Below, piece by piece: positions 17,630-25,337 of a stretch of 64,000 bases of DNA (positions are counted from its first letter, which is position 1; every line of letters starts with the position of its first letter). Below the pieces are notes generated by a model. It was not told the DNA's origin, did not search any database, and saw only the letters and a program-made list of their open reading frames with translations. Source of the DNA: Mesorhizobium loti. GTDB taxonomy: Bacteria; Pseudomonadota; Alphaproteobacteria; Rhizobiales; Rhizobiaceae. The DNA is taken from contig NZ_LPWA01000099.1 of assembly GCF_001510895.1 (NCBI RefSeq), positions 59,482-123,481 on the forward strand, in the 5' to 3' direction. A program made the position numbers and the translations under genes.

Positions 17630-18547
17630 ATGAAATACTCCACAGCAACCGCAGTTGCGTCGGCATTTGTTGTCGGTGGCTGCCTTGTCCTGCCGGCGTC
17701 GGCGGGATCGCCTTTAGGGACGGATCCGGTGCAGACGAGTTCGGCCGCGTCGGCATTCGGCTCCTATGATCCCTATGGCGACTTCAGCAACGACAAATCA
17801 GCCACCATCGAGGAGCTCTTCCTGCCTTGGGAAGACGTCGACCTCTCGACACTGCCGCTGGCCGACGCCTACGCTCTGCAGCGCGGCCGCTCGCTGCTGA
17901 TCACCATCGAGCCATGGACCTGGTCGAAGGACTGGCGCATCACGCCGCCGGAGCTGCGCAACGGCATCTTGAGCGGCAAATACGACGCCAACATGCAGGC
18001 GATCTGCAACCTGGTCGGACAGATGAAGAGCCCGGTTACGATCCGCTGGGCGCAGGAAATGGAAGACACCAACGGCCGCTTCACCTGGGCCAATTGGGCG
18101 CCGAAGGACTGGATCGACGCGTACAAGCGGGAAGTCGATGTCTGCCGCAAGGCGGCGCCCGCGGCCAAATACATGTGGTCGCCCAAGGGAATGGACGGCC
18201 TCGAGAAATACTATCCGGGCGACGACTATGTCGACGTCATCGGCCTGTCGGTGTTCGGCCTGCAGAAGAAGGACAATGACGAAACCGGTCGCGACCGGAC
18301 ATTCGCCGAGACGCTGAAGCCCGGCTACGACCGTGTCGCGAAATTCAACAAGCCGGTGATCGTGGCCGAGCTCGGCTATGTCGGAAAGCAGGACTATGTC
18401 ACGAAGTGGGCGGACGAATCTCGCAAGTCCTATGCGGAGTTCCCGGCTCTGACTTCGGTGGTCTACTTCAACCAGAAGGAAACGTGGCCGTGGCTGAACG
18501 GCTATGGGCTGCCCGACTGGCGGGTGACCCAGCACGTCCTGCCGTAA
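17630..18547 (+). CDS. Secreted glycoside hydrolase, family 26-like
   Basis: The 305-residue protein has a signal peptide (to about residue 26) and a TIM-barrel hydrolase domain. Two glutamates sit where GH26 enzymes have their acid/base and nucleophile: E143 in TIRWAQEMED and E247 in PVIVAELGYVG. WSPKGMDGLEKYYPGDDYVDVIGLS is also typical. GH26 members are mostly beta-mannanases or beta-1,3-xylanases/lichenases that act outside the cytoplasm. The ATG at 17630 has GGGAGG at ideal spacing. It is divergent from the glucan synthase-like gene and probably trims, cuts or releases the polymer. Substrate specificity is not established. Confidence 0.82.
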   Translation: MKYSTATAVASAFVVGGCLVLPASAGSPLGTDPVQTSSAASAFGSYDPYGDFSNDKSATIEELFLPWEDVDLSTLPLADAYALQRGRSLLITIEPWTWSKDWRITPPELRNGILSGKYDANMQAICNLVGQMKSPVTIRWAQEMEDTNGRFTWANWAPKDWIDAYKREVDVCRKAAPAAKYMWSPKGMDGLEKYYPGDDYVDVIGLSVFGLQKKDNDETGRDRTFAETLKPGYDRVAKFNKPVIVAELGYVGKQDYVTKWADESRKSYAEFPALTSVVYFNQKETWPWLNGYGLPDWRVTQHVLP

Positions 18548-18560
18548 GACCGCAGAGATC

Positions 18561-18587
18561 AGCCCGTCCCGGCATCCGGGGCGGGCT
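18561..18587 (+). terminator. GC-rich hairpin after the GH26 gene
   Basis: A 12-bp stem with one G-U pair (18561-18572 with 18576-18587) and a CAT loop lies 13 bases after the stop. No T-run follows. Confidence 0.55.
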
Positions 18588-18677
18588 CCAGCTTCAAGTT
18601 CGAAAGTGACAAGCTCCAAAGCCCGGCTATGGAGACGGGCGTGGGCGTGGCGTAAATCAGTGGGTGGGAGTAAAGTG

Positions 18678-19181
18678 GTGAAACGGGTATTGGGGAATTT
18701 TGTTGGAGCAGTGCTTGCCTGCTCCGTTTTTGTGGTCGGCTCGCAGGCCCCTGCGACAGCCAAAGCCGCGAACAAGGTCGATGACCAGGCGTCAACGGCG
18801 GCCGTCCTCTCCGACGAGGGCGTCTACCAGCTTTATCAAAACCATTCGTGGCTATGGGGCAAGAACGGCACCGCCTTCTTCGCGGTGAAGCAGCGGCAGT
18901 TCGACGCCTGGACCTCGGACAAGGGCAAGCACGGCTACGGCGACGGCATGTGGTTCATCCCCGGCGGCGGCAAGCTCTGCTACCGGGCGACATGGCACGG
19001 CGGCTGGGGGTCGAAGAAATCCATGACCTGCTTCGAGCATCGTCAGGCCGGCAAGGTGATCTATCAACGCAAGCTGCCCGATGGCGACTGGTATGCGTTC
19101 AAAGACAGGCATGGCAAGTCGAAGCTGCGCTATGGCGACTATGCTAGCGGCAAGATGATGCGCATCAAGGCGAGGCTGTAG
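18678..19181 (+). CDS. Exported DUF995 domain protein (second copy)
   Basis: The 167-residue product starts at a GTG with GGGAG seven bases upstream; the adjacent GTG at 18675 is an alternative. It has a signal peptide ending near PATAKA. The DUF995 domain reads LYQNHSWLW-KNGTAFFAV, then AWTS, then GGGKLCYRATW, then MTCFEHR and LPDGDWYAFK, matching the copy at 8682-9278 throughout. It lacks that protein's Ala-rich linker. It follows the GH26 gene on the same strand and may share its transcript if the hairpin between them is leaky. Function unknown. Confidence 0.78.
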   Translation: MKRVLGNFVGAVLACSVFVVGSQAPATAKAANKVDDQASTAAVLSDEGVYQLYQNHSWLWGKNGTAFFAVKQRQFDAWTSDKGKHGYGDGMWFIPGGGKLCYRATWHGGWGSKKSMTCFEHRQAGKVIYQRKLPDGDWYAFKDRHGKSKLRYGDYASGKMMRIKARL

Positions 19182-19211
19182 TCCAGCGGAGCACCAACAA
19201 ACGGACAGCCT

Positions 19212-20042
19212 TCAGGCCGCGGCGCGCCAGGCGCCGGGCGACAGGCCCTTGATCGTCTTGAACACCCGGGTGAGATGGCTCTGGTCGGCGAAGCCAGTTG
19301 CCACGGCGATCTCGGCGAGCGGCATGTCGGTCTTGATCAACGCCGACGCCGCTCGGATGCGACGGTCGCGCAGATATTGGCCGGGCGTCATGCCGGCGGC
19401 GCGGTGGAAGTCGCGGATGACCTGGAAGCGAGTGACGCCGGCTGCCGACGCCAACTCTGCAAGGTCGAACCCCGTTGCGAGATCGGCGGCGATCAACTCG
19501 CCATAGCGGCGGAAGCGCCGCGCTGTTTCACTGCCATCCGAGGCATGGCCGCGGCGTTTGCCGTCGCCGAAGCGGCCGACGAGTTCGCGCAACACCACAA
19601 GCATCGCCGCTTCCTGCTCAAACGCCTGCCCAGCCAGGCGATGCGCGTTGGCAAAGGTCCGCGCCAGCTCCGGCGCATCGATGACACCCTCGCTGAACAT
19701 CGGCAATCCCGGCAGTTCCAGGTCCTCGGCGATCTCGGCCATCAGCGCGGCATCGGGATAGCAGGTGCGATAGGCCCAGCCGGCGGGCGCCCCCTTCTCA
19801 CCGTCATGCGGCTCTTCCGGATTGACGATGATGATCGAGCCCGCCGGCGCCAGATGCCGGCGGCGGCCGATCCTGAGCTTCTCGACGCCGGCCACCACGA
19901 CGCCGAACACCCAGGTCGGATGGGTGTGCAGCGCATAGGCGTGGTCGCGGTAGCGGGCGGCGAGCATTTCGAGGCCGCCGAGGCCCTCATGCCGCGTCAG
20001 CTTTGCTGCCTCACGTTCCTTTTGCTCGCTGGCGTCGCTCAT
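19212..20042 (-). CDS. AraC-family regulator with N-terminal cupin-like sensor
   Basis: The 276-residue protein has an AraC_binding-type cupin region (HTHPTWVFGVVVAGVEKLRIG, then GSIIIVNPEEPHDGE) and a C-terminal AraC DNA-binding domain (LAELASAAGVTRFQVIRDFHRAAGMTPGQYLRDRRI, then IAVATGFADQSHLTRVFKTIKGLSPGAWR). It should sense a small molecule and regulate nearby or distant genes. It is divergent from the M20 amidohydrolase gene at 20144 with about 100 bases between them, so that gene is a natural target candidate. Confidence 0.85.
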   Translation of the reverse strand: MSDASEQKEREAAKLTRHEGLGGLEMLAARYRDHAYALHTHPTWVFGVVVAGVEKLRIGRRRHLAPAGSIIIVNPEEPHDGEKGAPAGWAYRTCYPDAALMAEIAEDLELPGLPMFSEGVIDAPELARTFANAHRLAGQAFEQEAAMLVVLRELVGRFGDGKRRGHASDGSETARRFRRYGELIAADLATGFDLAELASAAGVTRFQVIRDFHRAAGMTPGQYLRDRRIRAASALIKTDMPLAEIAVATGFADQSHLTRVFKTIKGLSPGAWRAAA

Positions 20043-20143
20043 CACGGCAAGCCTTCTTCAAACCGCCCTGCCCGTCAATCCCGTTCAAGACGGAAGCCGA
20101 CAGTGTCGGCTAGATCGTCGTATTCGAAGGCGGAGATAAGACA

Positions 20144-21319
20144 ATGCGGGAAAACGACAGGATAGCGGCGATCGTGCCCGAGGTGATCGGCTGGCGGCAG
20201 GCGATCCACGCCAATCCGGAACTCGGTTTTGCCGAGCATGAGACGGCGGCTTTCGTCGCGGCGAAGTTGAAGGAATTCGGCCTGACCGTCCACACCGATG
20301 TCAGCGCCACAGCAGTGGTTGCGACGCTGACCAAGGGCACAGGCAGCAGGGCGATTGCGCTGCGCGCCGAGCTCGACGCGCTGCCGATCAGGGAAGCTGC
20401 CGATGTCACCTACGCCTCGCGCAAGGACGGCGTCATGCATGCCTGCGGCCATGACGGCCATACCGCCATGCTGCTCGGCGCGGCGAAGCTGCTCGCCGAA
20501 AGCGAGAGCTTCGACGGGCGGGTGGTGTTCGTCTTCCAGCCGGCCGAGGAAGTGCTGGGTGGCGGTAAAAAGATGATCGAGGACGGACTGCTGAAGCGCT
20601 TTCCGGTCGAGCAGGTGTTTGCGGTGCATAACTGGCCGGGTTTTCCGGAGGGCCATATCGGCGTGCGCGCCGGGCCGCAAATGGCCGCGGTCGACGATTT
20701 CGAGATCGTCTTTCGCGGCAGCGGCTGCCATGCGGCGATGCCGCATCTGGGCGACGATCCGCTGCTGGCCGCCGCAAGTTTCGTGACCGCGATCCAGCGA
20801 CTGGTCTCCCGCAGCGTCGATCCGCTGTCGCCGGCCGTACTGTCGGTGACGCAGATTCATGGCGGCCGCTTCAACAATTTCGTGCCGGGCGAGGTCAAGG
20901 TCGAAGGCACCTGCCGCTTCTACGACCGCGCGCTTTCCGATCATTGCGCAGCCGAGATCGAGCGCGTGGCGCAGGCCGCGGCCGCGATGCACGGTGCCAG
21001 TGCCGAGCTCACCTACAAGCGCGGCTATCCGCCGGTGGTGAACCCGGGAAGCGGAGCGACGCTCGCGGCCCTGGCAGGCTCGGACACGGTCGGTGCGGAA
21101 CGCGTCGTAACCGAGTTCCAACCCAGCATGGGCTGCGAGGATTTTGCCTTCCTGCTGCAGGGCGTCGGCGACGGCGCCTATGTGTGGATCGGTGCCGGCG
21201 ATGTCGGCCCGGGCGCGGGACTGCATGGCGATCGCTTCGTCTTCAACGACGCCATCGTCCCGATCGGTATCCGCTTCTTCCTCAACGTCGTCCAGCGCGC
21301 GCTGCCGGTCGGCGGGTAG
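20144..21319 (+). CDS. M20-family amidohydrolase (aminoacylase/hippurate hydrolase type)
   Basis: The 391-residue protein belongs to the M20D group: IHANPELGFAEHET, then HACGHDGHTAMLLGAA with metal ligands, then VFQPAEEVLGGGKKMIEDGLL, then a dimerisation domain (GSGCHAAMPHLGDDPL), and MGCEDFAFLL at the end. These cytoplasmic metalloenzymes cleave N-acyl amino acids, such as acetyl-, indoleacetyl- or benzoyl-conjugates. The substrate is not readable. The AraC gene lies divergently upstream and an ATP-grasp gene follows after 64 bases on the same strand. Confidence 0.88.
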   Translation: MRENDRIAAIVPEVIGWRQAIHANPELGFAEHETAAFVAAKLKEFGLTVHTDVSATAVVATLTKGTGSRAIALRAELDALPIREAADVTYASRKDGVMHACGHDGHTAMLLGAAKLLAESESFDGRVVFVFQPAEEVLGGGKKMIEDGLLKRFPVEQVFAVHNWPGFPEGHIGVRAGPQMAAVDDFEIVFRGSGCHAAMPHLGDDPLLAAASFVTAIQRLVSRSVDPLSPAVLSVTQIHGGRFNNFVPGEVKVEGTCRFYDRALSDHCAAEIERVAQAAAAMHGASAELTYKRGYPPVVNPGSGATLAALAGSDTVGAERVVTEFQPSMGCEDFAFLLQGVGDGAYVWIGAGDVGPGAGLHGDRFVFNDAIVPIGIRFFLNVVQRALPVGG

Positions 21320-21383
21320 CGGCGTTGCCAAGCGCGGCGATTTCGCGCAACGGTCTTCGCGACCGAAACGACCGCGAGAGCTG

Positions 21384-22541
21384 ATGCCGGGGGCTGACAA
21401 GACCGTGCTCATCACCGGAGCGCGCGCGCCGGTGGCGCTGCATCTGGCGCGCCTGCTCGCTGGCGCGGGCCGCCGTGTGATCCTGGCCGACACGCCGGCG
21501 CGCCCGATTGCCGCCGCGAGCAAGGCCTGCGCGCGCTACCACCGCCTGCCGCCGCCGCGCTTCGAGCCACAGGCTTATGCCGAGGCGGTCGAGGCGTTGG
21601 TGCGGGCGGAAGGGATAGAGCTGGTCATCCCGACCTGCGAGGAGGTTTTTCATCTCGCGCTGGCCCGGCGCGATCGGCCGATGCCGGCACAGTTATTCGC
21701 GCCCGGCATCGAGCTTCTGGCGGAGGTCCACAACAAGCACGCCTTCATCCGGCTGGCAGGAAAACTCGGCCTGGCGGTGCCGGAAACGGTGTTGCTGCAA
21801 TCGACCGCCGATCTGCAGGCCGTGCGCGGCCGCTCGCGCGAGCTGGTGTTCAAGCCGGTCTGGTCGCGCTTTGCCAGCCAAGTGCTGCTGCGTCCGACAC
21901 CGGACTTTCTCGATGCCATCACCCCCTCGCCCGCCATGCCGTGGGTGGCGCAACGTTTCATCGATGGCGAAGAGATCAGCGCCTATGCGGTGGGGTGTGC
22001 GGGAAAACTCAAGGCGCTGGCGCTCTACCGCTCGCTCTATCGCGCCGGCAAGGGCGCCGGCATCTTCTTCGAACGGGTGGAGGATCAGGCGGCACGAGAG
22101 CTGGTGGAGCGCATCGTCGCCGGCACTTCGTGGAGCGGACAAATATCCTTCGACCTGATGCGCGAGGCGGACGGCCGCGTGCTGCCGCTGGAGTGCAATC
22201 CGCGCGCCGTAAGCGGCCTGCATTTCTTCCGCGATCCGGCGACCTTCGCCAGTGCGGTGCTGGAAGATGGACCGGAAGTCGCGTCCGATATCACCGCACC
22301 GCAAACAGTGCGGCTGGCTATGTGGATTTATGGATTGCCGGCGGCCTTGCGCTCAGGCGGCCTCGGTCGCTTTCGAAAGGCCATGAGCAATGGCCAGGAA
22401 CTGCTCGACTGGCCCGGCGATCCGGCGCCGGTGAAGGCGCAATGGACGGTGCTGGCGGAGATGGCTGGGGTGGCTTGGCGCCAGCGCATCAGCCTGCAGG
22501 CGGCGTCGACGCGGGATATCGAGTGGAACGGGCCGGGCTAA
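21384..22541 (+). CDS. Stand-alone ATP-grasp enzyme
   Basis: The 385-residue protein has an N-terminal Rossmann-like pre-ATP-grasp part (TVLITGARAPVALHLARLLAGAGRRVILADT) and an ATP-grasp core (ELVFKPVWSRFASQVLL, then WVAQRFIDGEEISAYAV, then ISFDLMREADGRVLPLECNPRAVSGLHFF). The ECNPR motif holds the Mg-binding acid and Asn. Such enzymes form carboxylate-amine or carboxylate-thiol bonds with ATP. It follows the M20 gene, so the pair could make and break an amide conjugate; that is inference. The C-terminus overlaps the end of the leftward antitoxin gene by four bases. Confidence 0.8.
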   Translation: MPGADKTVLITGARAPVALHLARLLAGAGRRVILADTPARPIAAASKACARYHRLPPPRFEPQAYAEAVEALVRAEGIELVIPTCEEVFHLALARRDRPMPAQLFAPGIELLAEVHNKHAFIRLAGKLGLAVPETVLLQSTADLQAVRGRSRELVFKPVWSRFASQVLLRPTPDFLDAITPSPAMPWVAQRFIDGEEISAYAVGCAGKLKALALYRSLYRAGKGAGIFFERVEDQAARELVERIVAGTSWSGQISFDLMREADGRVLPLECNPRAVSGLHFFRDPATFASAVLEDGPEVASDITAPQTVRLAMWIYGLPAALRSGGLGRFRKAMSNGQELLDWPGDPAPVKAQWTVLAEMAGVAWRQRISLQAASTRDIEWNGPG

Positions 22542-22852
22542 GCGTTTCCCGCATCGAGCGAGCCGGGATCCGCAGGCTTCGCATAAAGCTGCAGGCCCAA
22601 CGCCTTGGTGACGCCCAGCAGCGTGCTGAGACGTGGGTCGCCCGTTTCGCTCAACGCTTTGTATAACGCCTCGCGAGTAACACCGGCATCCTTAGCAACG
22701 GCAGTCATGCCGCGAGCGCGAGCGATGACGCCGAGCGCATGTGCGATATAGGTTGCGTCGCCGGACTCGAACGCGTCGGCGAGAAGCTCGGCCTGGGACT
22801 CCGCGTCGTCGAAATATTCAGCAGCATCGAATGGTGTGGTTTTGAGAGTCAT
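22538..22852 (-). CDS. Antitoxin of HigBA/RelE-type module (addiction module antidote family)
   Basis: The 104-residue protein has the helix-turn-helix of the 'probable addiction module antidote' group: HALGVIARARGMTAVAKDAGVTREALYKALSETGDPRLSTLLGVTKALGLQL. It would neutralise the toxin encoded just upstream and bind the shared operator. The toxin stop and this ATG are one base apart, and the toxin comes first, as in higBA loci. Its 3' end overlaps the convergent ATP-grasp gene by four bases. Confidence 0.88.
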   Translation of the reverse strand: MTLKTTPFDAAEYFDDAESQAELLADAFESGDATYIAHALGVIARARGMTAVAKDAGVTREALYKALSETGDPRLSTLLGVTKALGLQLYAKPADPGSLDAGNA

Positions 22853-22853
22853 G

Positions 22854-23141
22854 TCAAATCTCGCTTGCCATCTGTTTGGCTTTTCTGATGTCCCTGTCCT
22901 GAGAGGATTTGTCGCCTCCGCAAAGCAGGATGATGACTGTGTTGCCGCGCCTGATGAAATAGACACGGTATCCGGGTCTGTAGTCGATCCGAAGCTCACC
23001 GATGCCTTCAAAGAACTTAGCGTCTCCCAGCAGACCCGCCTCAACGCGAATGATCCGCTGAGCAATTTTTCTGGCAGCTCGGATATCGGCGAGATCCCGC
23101 AACCATTTCCTGAATTCGTCGGTCTGCCGGATCTCGATCAT
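22854..23141 (-). CDS. RelE/HigB-superfamily toxin (phage-derived Gp49-like/addiction module killer)
   Basis: The 95-residue protein reads MIEIRQTDEFRKWLRDLADIRAARKIAQRI, then GDAKFFEGIGELRIDYRPGYRVYFIRRGNTVIILLCGGDKSSQDRDIRKAKQMA. This is the classic short RelE-type killer protein of the 'addiction module killer' family. It should be an mRNA endonuclease acting at the ribosome. The ATG at 23141 lies directly after a -10-like TATAGT, so the transcript may be leaderless. A longer reading frame upstream has no ribosome-binding site and runs through the operator. Confidence 0.88.
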   Translation of the reverse strand: MIEIRQTDEFRKWLRDLADIRAARKIAQRIIRVEAGLLGDAKFFEGIGELRIDYRPGYRVYFIRRGNTVIILLCGGDKSSQDRDIRKAKQMASEI

Positions 23142-23143
23142 GC

Positions 23144-23197
23144 GTGAACTATAATTCACAATCGCAATCAGATCAAGTTCCGTGAACTTTAATTCAC
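23144..23197 (-). promoter_or_regulatory. Toxin-antitoxin promoter with two 16-bp palindromic operators
   Basis: GTGAA-CTATAA-TTCAC (23144-23159) and GTGAA-CTTTAA-TTCAC (23182-23197) are near-identical palindromes 38 bp apart. On the minus strand TTGATC and TATAGT are separated by 17 bases, with TATAGT inside the first palindrome and six bases before the toxin ATG. Binding of the toxin-antitoxin complex would directly block the promoter. The second palindrome overlaps the end of the Rieske gene. Confidence 0.78.
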
Positions 23198-24195
23198 AAT
23201 TCGATCTGGTGCACTTTCCGCTCAACCGCAGCCGGCGGCAGCTTGCCCTCCATGATCGCCGCGATGTCGCGGCGCAGGAAATCGAGCGGGCCGATCACCG
23301 GCAGCGCCGGCGGGGCGAAGCGGGCATTGTCGCTTGCCGATTTCAGCACCCGGCGGTCCTGGTGCAGCGCGATGGTGAAGAGCGGTTTGAAGGCAAGCGC
23401 CTTCAACTCGCCGAGCAAGCCCTGGCGCCGCCCGATCAGCCAGCCGACGCCCTCGACGGTGCGTTCGTCCGCCTGGCGCAGGTGGAAGGTGGTGGCGAGC
23501 ACCAGCCCGTCCCTGCCCCAATATTCCAGCTCGGCGATGCCGGGATAGCGGAAGCGGCCGACGGTTTTCGCGCGCTCGCCCTCCAGCAGGCGGCTGATCA
23601 GCCCTTGCTGCCGATCCTCGCCGGTGTAGCAGGCCTCGACCCAGCCCTCGCCGCCTGTCACCTCGACCCGCACCAGATGCCGCTTCGCGGTCAGACCGCG
23701 CAGCAGGCCCTTGTGGGTGAAGTGGGTGTGGGTGGCGTCGAGGATGTTTTCGGCCGCATCGATGACTGTCGATTGCGTCGAGCTGCGCACCCGCCGCGCG
23801 ATGATGTCCTTGCCCTGCATGCAATGGAGATAGGGCTCGCCCTGCGGCGCGCCGGAAGAGACGAAGACGACGCCATCGCGCTCGATGACGGCGTAGCGGC
23901 GGACCCGATAGTGGGGAACGGCGCCGACATGACCGGGAATGGCGGTGCAGTGGCCGGAACCGTCGTAGCGCCAGCCATGATAGGGGCATTCGATCTCGCC
24001 GCCGACGACCTTGCCGGTCGACAGCTCCACCAGCCGGTGCGGACAGCGGTCGGAAAGCGCGGCAATGCCTTGCGCCGAGCGAAACAGAACCAGCGGCGCG
24101 CTATCCAACAGGATGCGCTTCGGCCGCTTACCGATCTCGGCCGAGAGCGCCACCGCTTGCCAGTGATCCCTCCCGTGGTCGCGGCGCTCGCTCAC
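23194..24195 (-). CDS. Rieske [2Fe-2S] non-heme iron oxygenase
   Basis: The 333-residue protein has a Rieske centre (C51-P-H53 and C70-x2-H73 in CPHRL and CPYHGW) and the catalytic mononuclear-iron motif AENILDATHTHFTHKG (N150, D153, H156, H161). That makes it an oxygenase alpha-subunit-like enzyme of the short, single-component kind (PAO/KshA/VanA-like). It should hydroxylate or otherwise oxidise an organic substrate using electrons from a separate reductase, not seen nearby. It is the last gene of the six-gene operon and overlaps the preceding GNAT gene by four bases. It probably performs a tailoring step on the operon's product. Confidence 0.88.
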   Translation of the reverse strand: MSERRDHGRDHWQAVALSAEIGKRPKRILLDSAPLVLFRSAQGIAALSDRCPHRLVELSTGKVVGGEIECPYHGWRYDGSGHCTAIPGHVGAVPHYRVRRYAVIERDGVVFVSSGAPQGEPYLHCMQGKDIIARRVRSSTQSTVIDAAENILDATHTHFTHKGLLRGLTAKRHLVRVEVTGGEGWVEACYTGEDRQQGLISRLLEGERAKTVGRFRYPGIAELEYWGRDGLVLATTFHLRQADERTVEGVGWLIGRRQGLLGELKALAFKPLFTIALHQDRRVLKSASDNARFAPPALPVIGPLDFLRRDIAAIMEGKLPPAAVERKVHQIEL

Positions 24196-25337
24196 AGTTC
24201 GAACCTCCTGAGCAAAGGGATGCCGACCATCGCCAGCAGGCTCTCGATGACGCGGATCGCCAGGCGCCGGCGGCGCGGGAGATGCCCGGCATAGACGGCG
24301 CTGTATTCGATCGCCGCGATCGCACCGCGCAGGCGCTTGAAGCCGGCGGCACCGGCACTCATGTTGAAGAACAGGCCGCGCGCCGTGGCGTGGTCCTGCG
24401 CAAACGCCATCACCATGCGATAGAGCCCCTCGCCGAGCGGCAGGCCGGTGTCGTAGCCGACGATCGGCTGAGTGAGCGTGCCGCCATTCTCGAACAGGCC
24501 GGTGACCGCGACCAGCTCGCCGCCCGGGCGGCGCAGTCCGGCAAGGCTGATGACGCCGCGCCGATGCATCTCGGCAATATAGCGTGCCGTATAGTGCGGA
24601 TTGAGCGGTGTGTATTTTTCCAGATAGAGCATTTTGTAGAGCTGCTCGGCGCGCGCATAGTCGGCCTCGCTGAAATCGCCGTCGCCGACCCGCTCGAAAT
24701 GCGTGGTGCCGAGTTGCTTGCGGTCGAGCTTCATGTTCTTGGTCATGGTGGGAGCAGCGCTGCGATCGGCGAAGATGTAGATCTGGCGCGCCGCCAGCAT
24801 GCGGAATCCCTCCGCCTTCAAGGCGGCAATGGTCGCCGGATCGGCGATCTCGTTCAGCGAGCGGATGACGATGGCACGGTCGGGAAAGCGCTCGACCAAT
24901 GCGGAGCGAAGTGCGGCGACAGTCTGCCGGTCGAGCAGCGGCACCGGATTGGTCGAATAGAGCCAGTTGTTGGCCTGCACCTGATGGTCGAGGCCGCTTG
25001 TCCTGACCAGCGGCGCGCAGGCGCCGATCAATGCCTGAAGCGCGCGGCGCAGCAGCGGGTGAGCCGCGAAGTTGCGCGTCTCGTCTATCGCGTAGTCGAT
25101 ATAGGCGCTGGAGGGGCAGCAGATGTGGCAGTTCGGCGCCTCGTCGGCGTCACTGAGTGTCAGCGGAAAGGCTCGGCCGGCGATCTCGAAAGTCTCGACT
25201 TTGGTCGTCAGGTTGGCGATGAGGTCCCGCACCGGTATCTCGTTGAAAAGGCTGACGAACGCCTCGACTTTGGCGGGATTGTTCTCGACCCGGTCGGCCT
25301 GCTGCACCTGCCTTTCCATGACGGCCGCCCGGCTCAT
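24192..25337 (-). CDS. GNAT-like acyltransferase, N-acyl amino acid synthase (FeeM) type
   Basis: The 381-residue protein has an unusual N-terminal part with a Cys cluster (NCHICCPSSAYIDYAIDETRNF) and a C-terminal acyltransferase-like half (FSEADYARAEQLYKMLYLEKYTPLNPHYTARYIAEMHRRGV, then GGELVAVTGLFENGG, then LPLGEGLYRMVMAFAQDHATARGLFFNMSAGAAGFKRLRGA). The second half resembles GNAT-fold N-acyl transferases. The substrate is unknown; FeeM-like transfer of an acyl group from acyl-ACP to an amine would fit the KASIII and adenylating enzyme nearby, but that is inference. Its start overlaps the previous stop (ATGA). Confidence 0.7.
   Translation of the reverse strand: MSRAAVMERQVQQADRVENNPAKVEAFVSLFNEIPVRDLIANLTTKVETFEIAGRAFPLTLSDADEAPNCHICCPSSAYIDYAIDETRNFAAHPLLRRALQALIGACAPLVRTSGLDHQVQANNWLYSTNPVPLLDRQTVAALRSALVERFPDRAIVIRSLNEIADPATIAALKAEGFRMLAARQIYIFADRSAAPTMTKNMKLDRKQLGTTHFERVGDGDFSEADYARAEQLYKMLYLEKYTPLNPHYTARYIAEMHRRGVISLAGLRRPGGELVAVTGLFENGGTLTQPIVGYDTGLPLGEGLYRMVMAFAQDHATARGLFFNMSAGAAGFKRLRGAIAAIEYSAVYAGHLPRRRRLAIRVIESLLAMVGIPLLRRFEL

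Noticed and set aside
17391..17633. 80-codon open frame before the GH26 gene
   Set aside because: No ribosome-binding site, no family, and it ends inside the GH26 ribosome-binding region; treated as leader.
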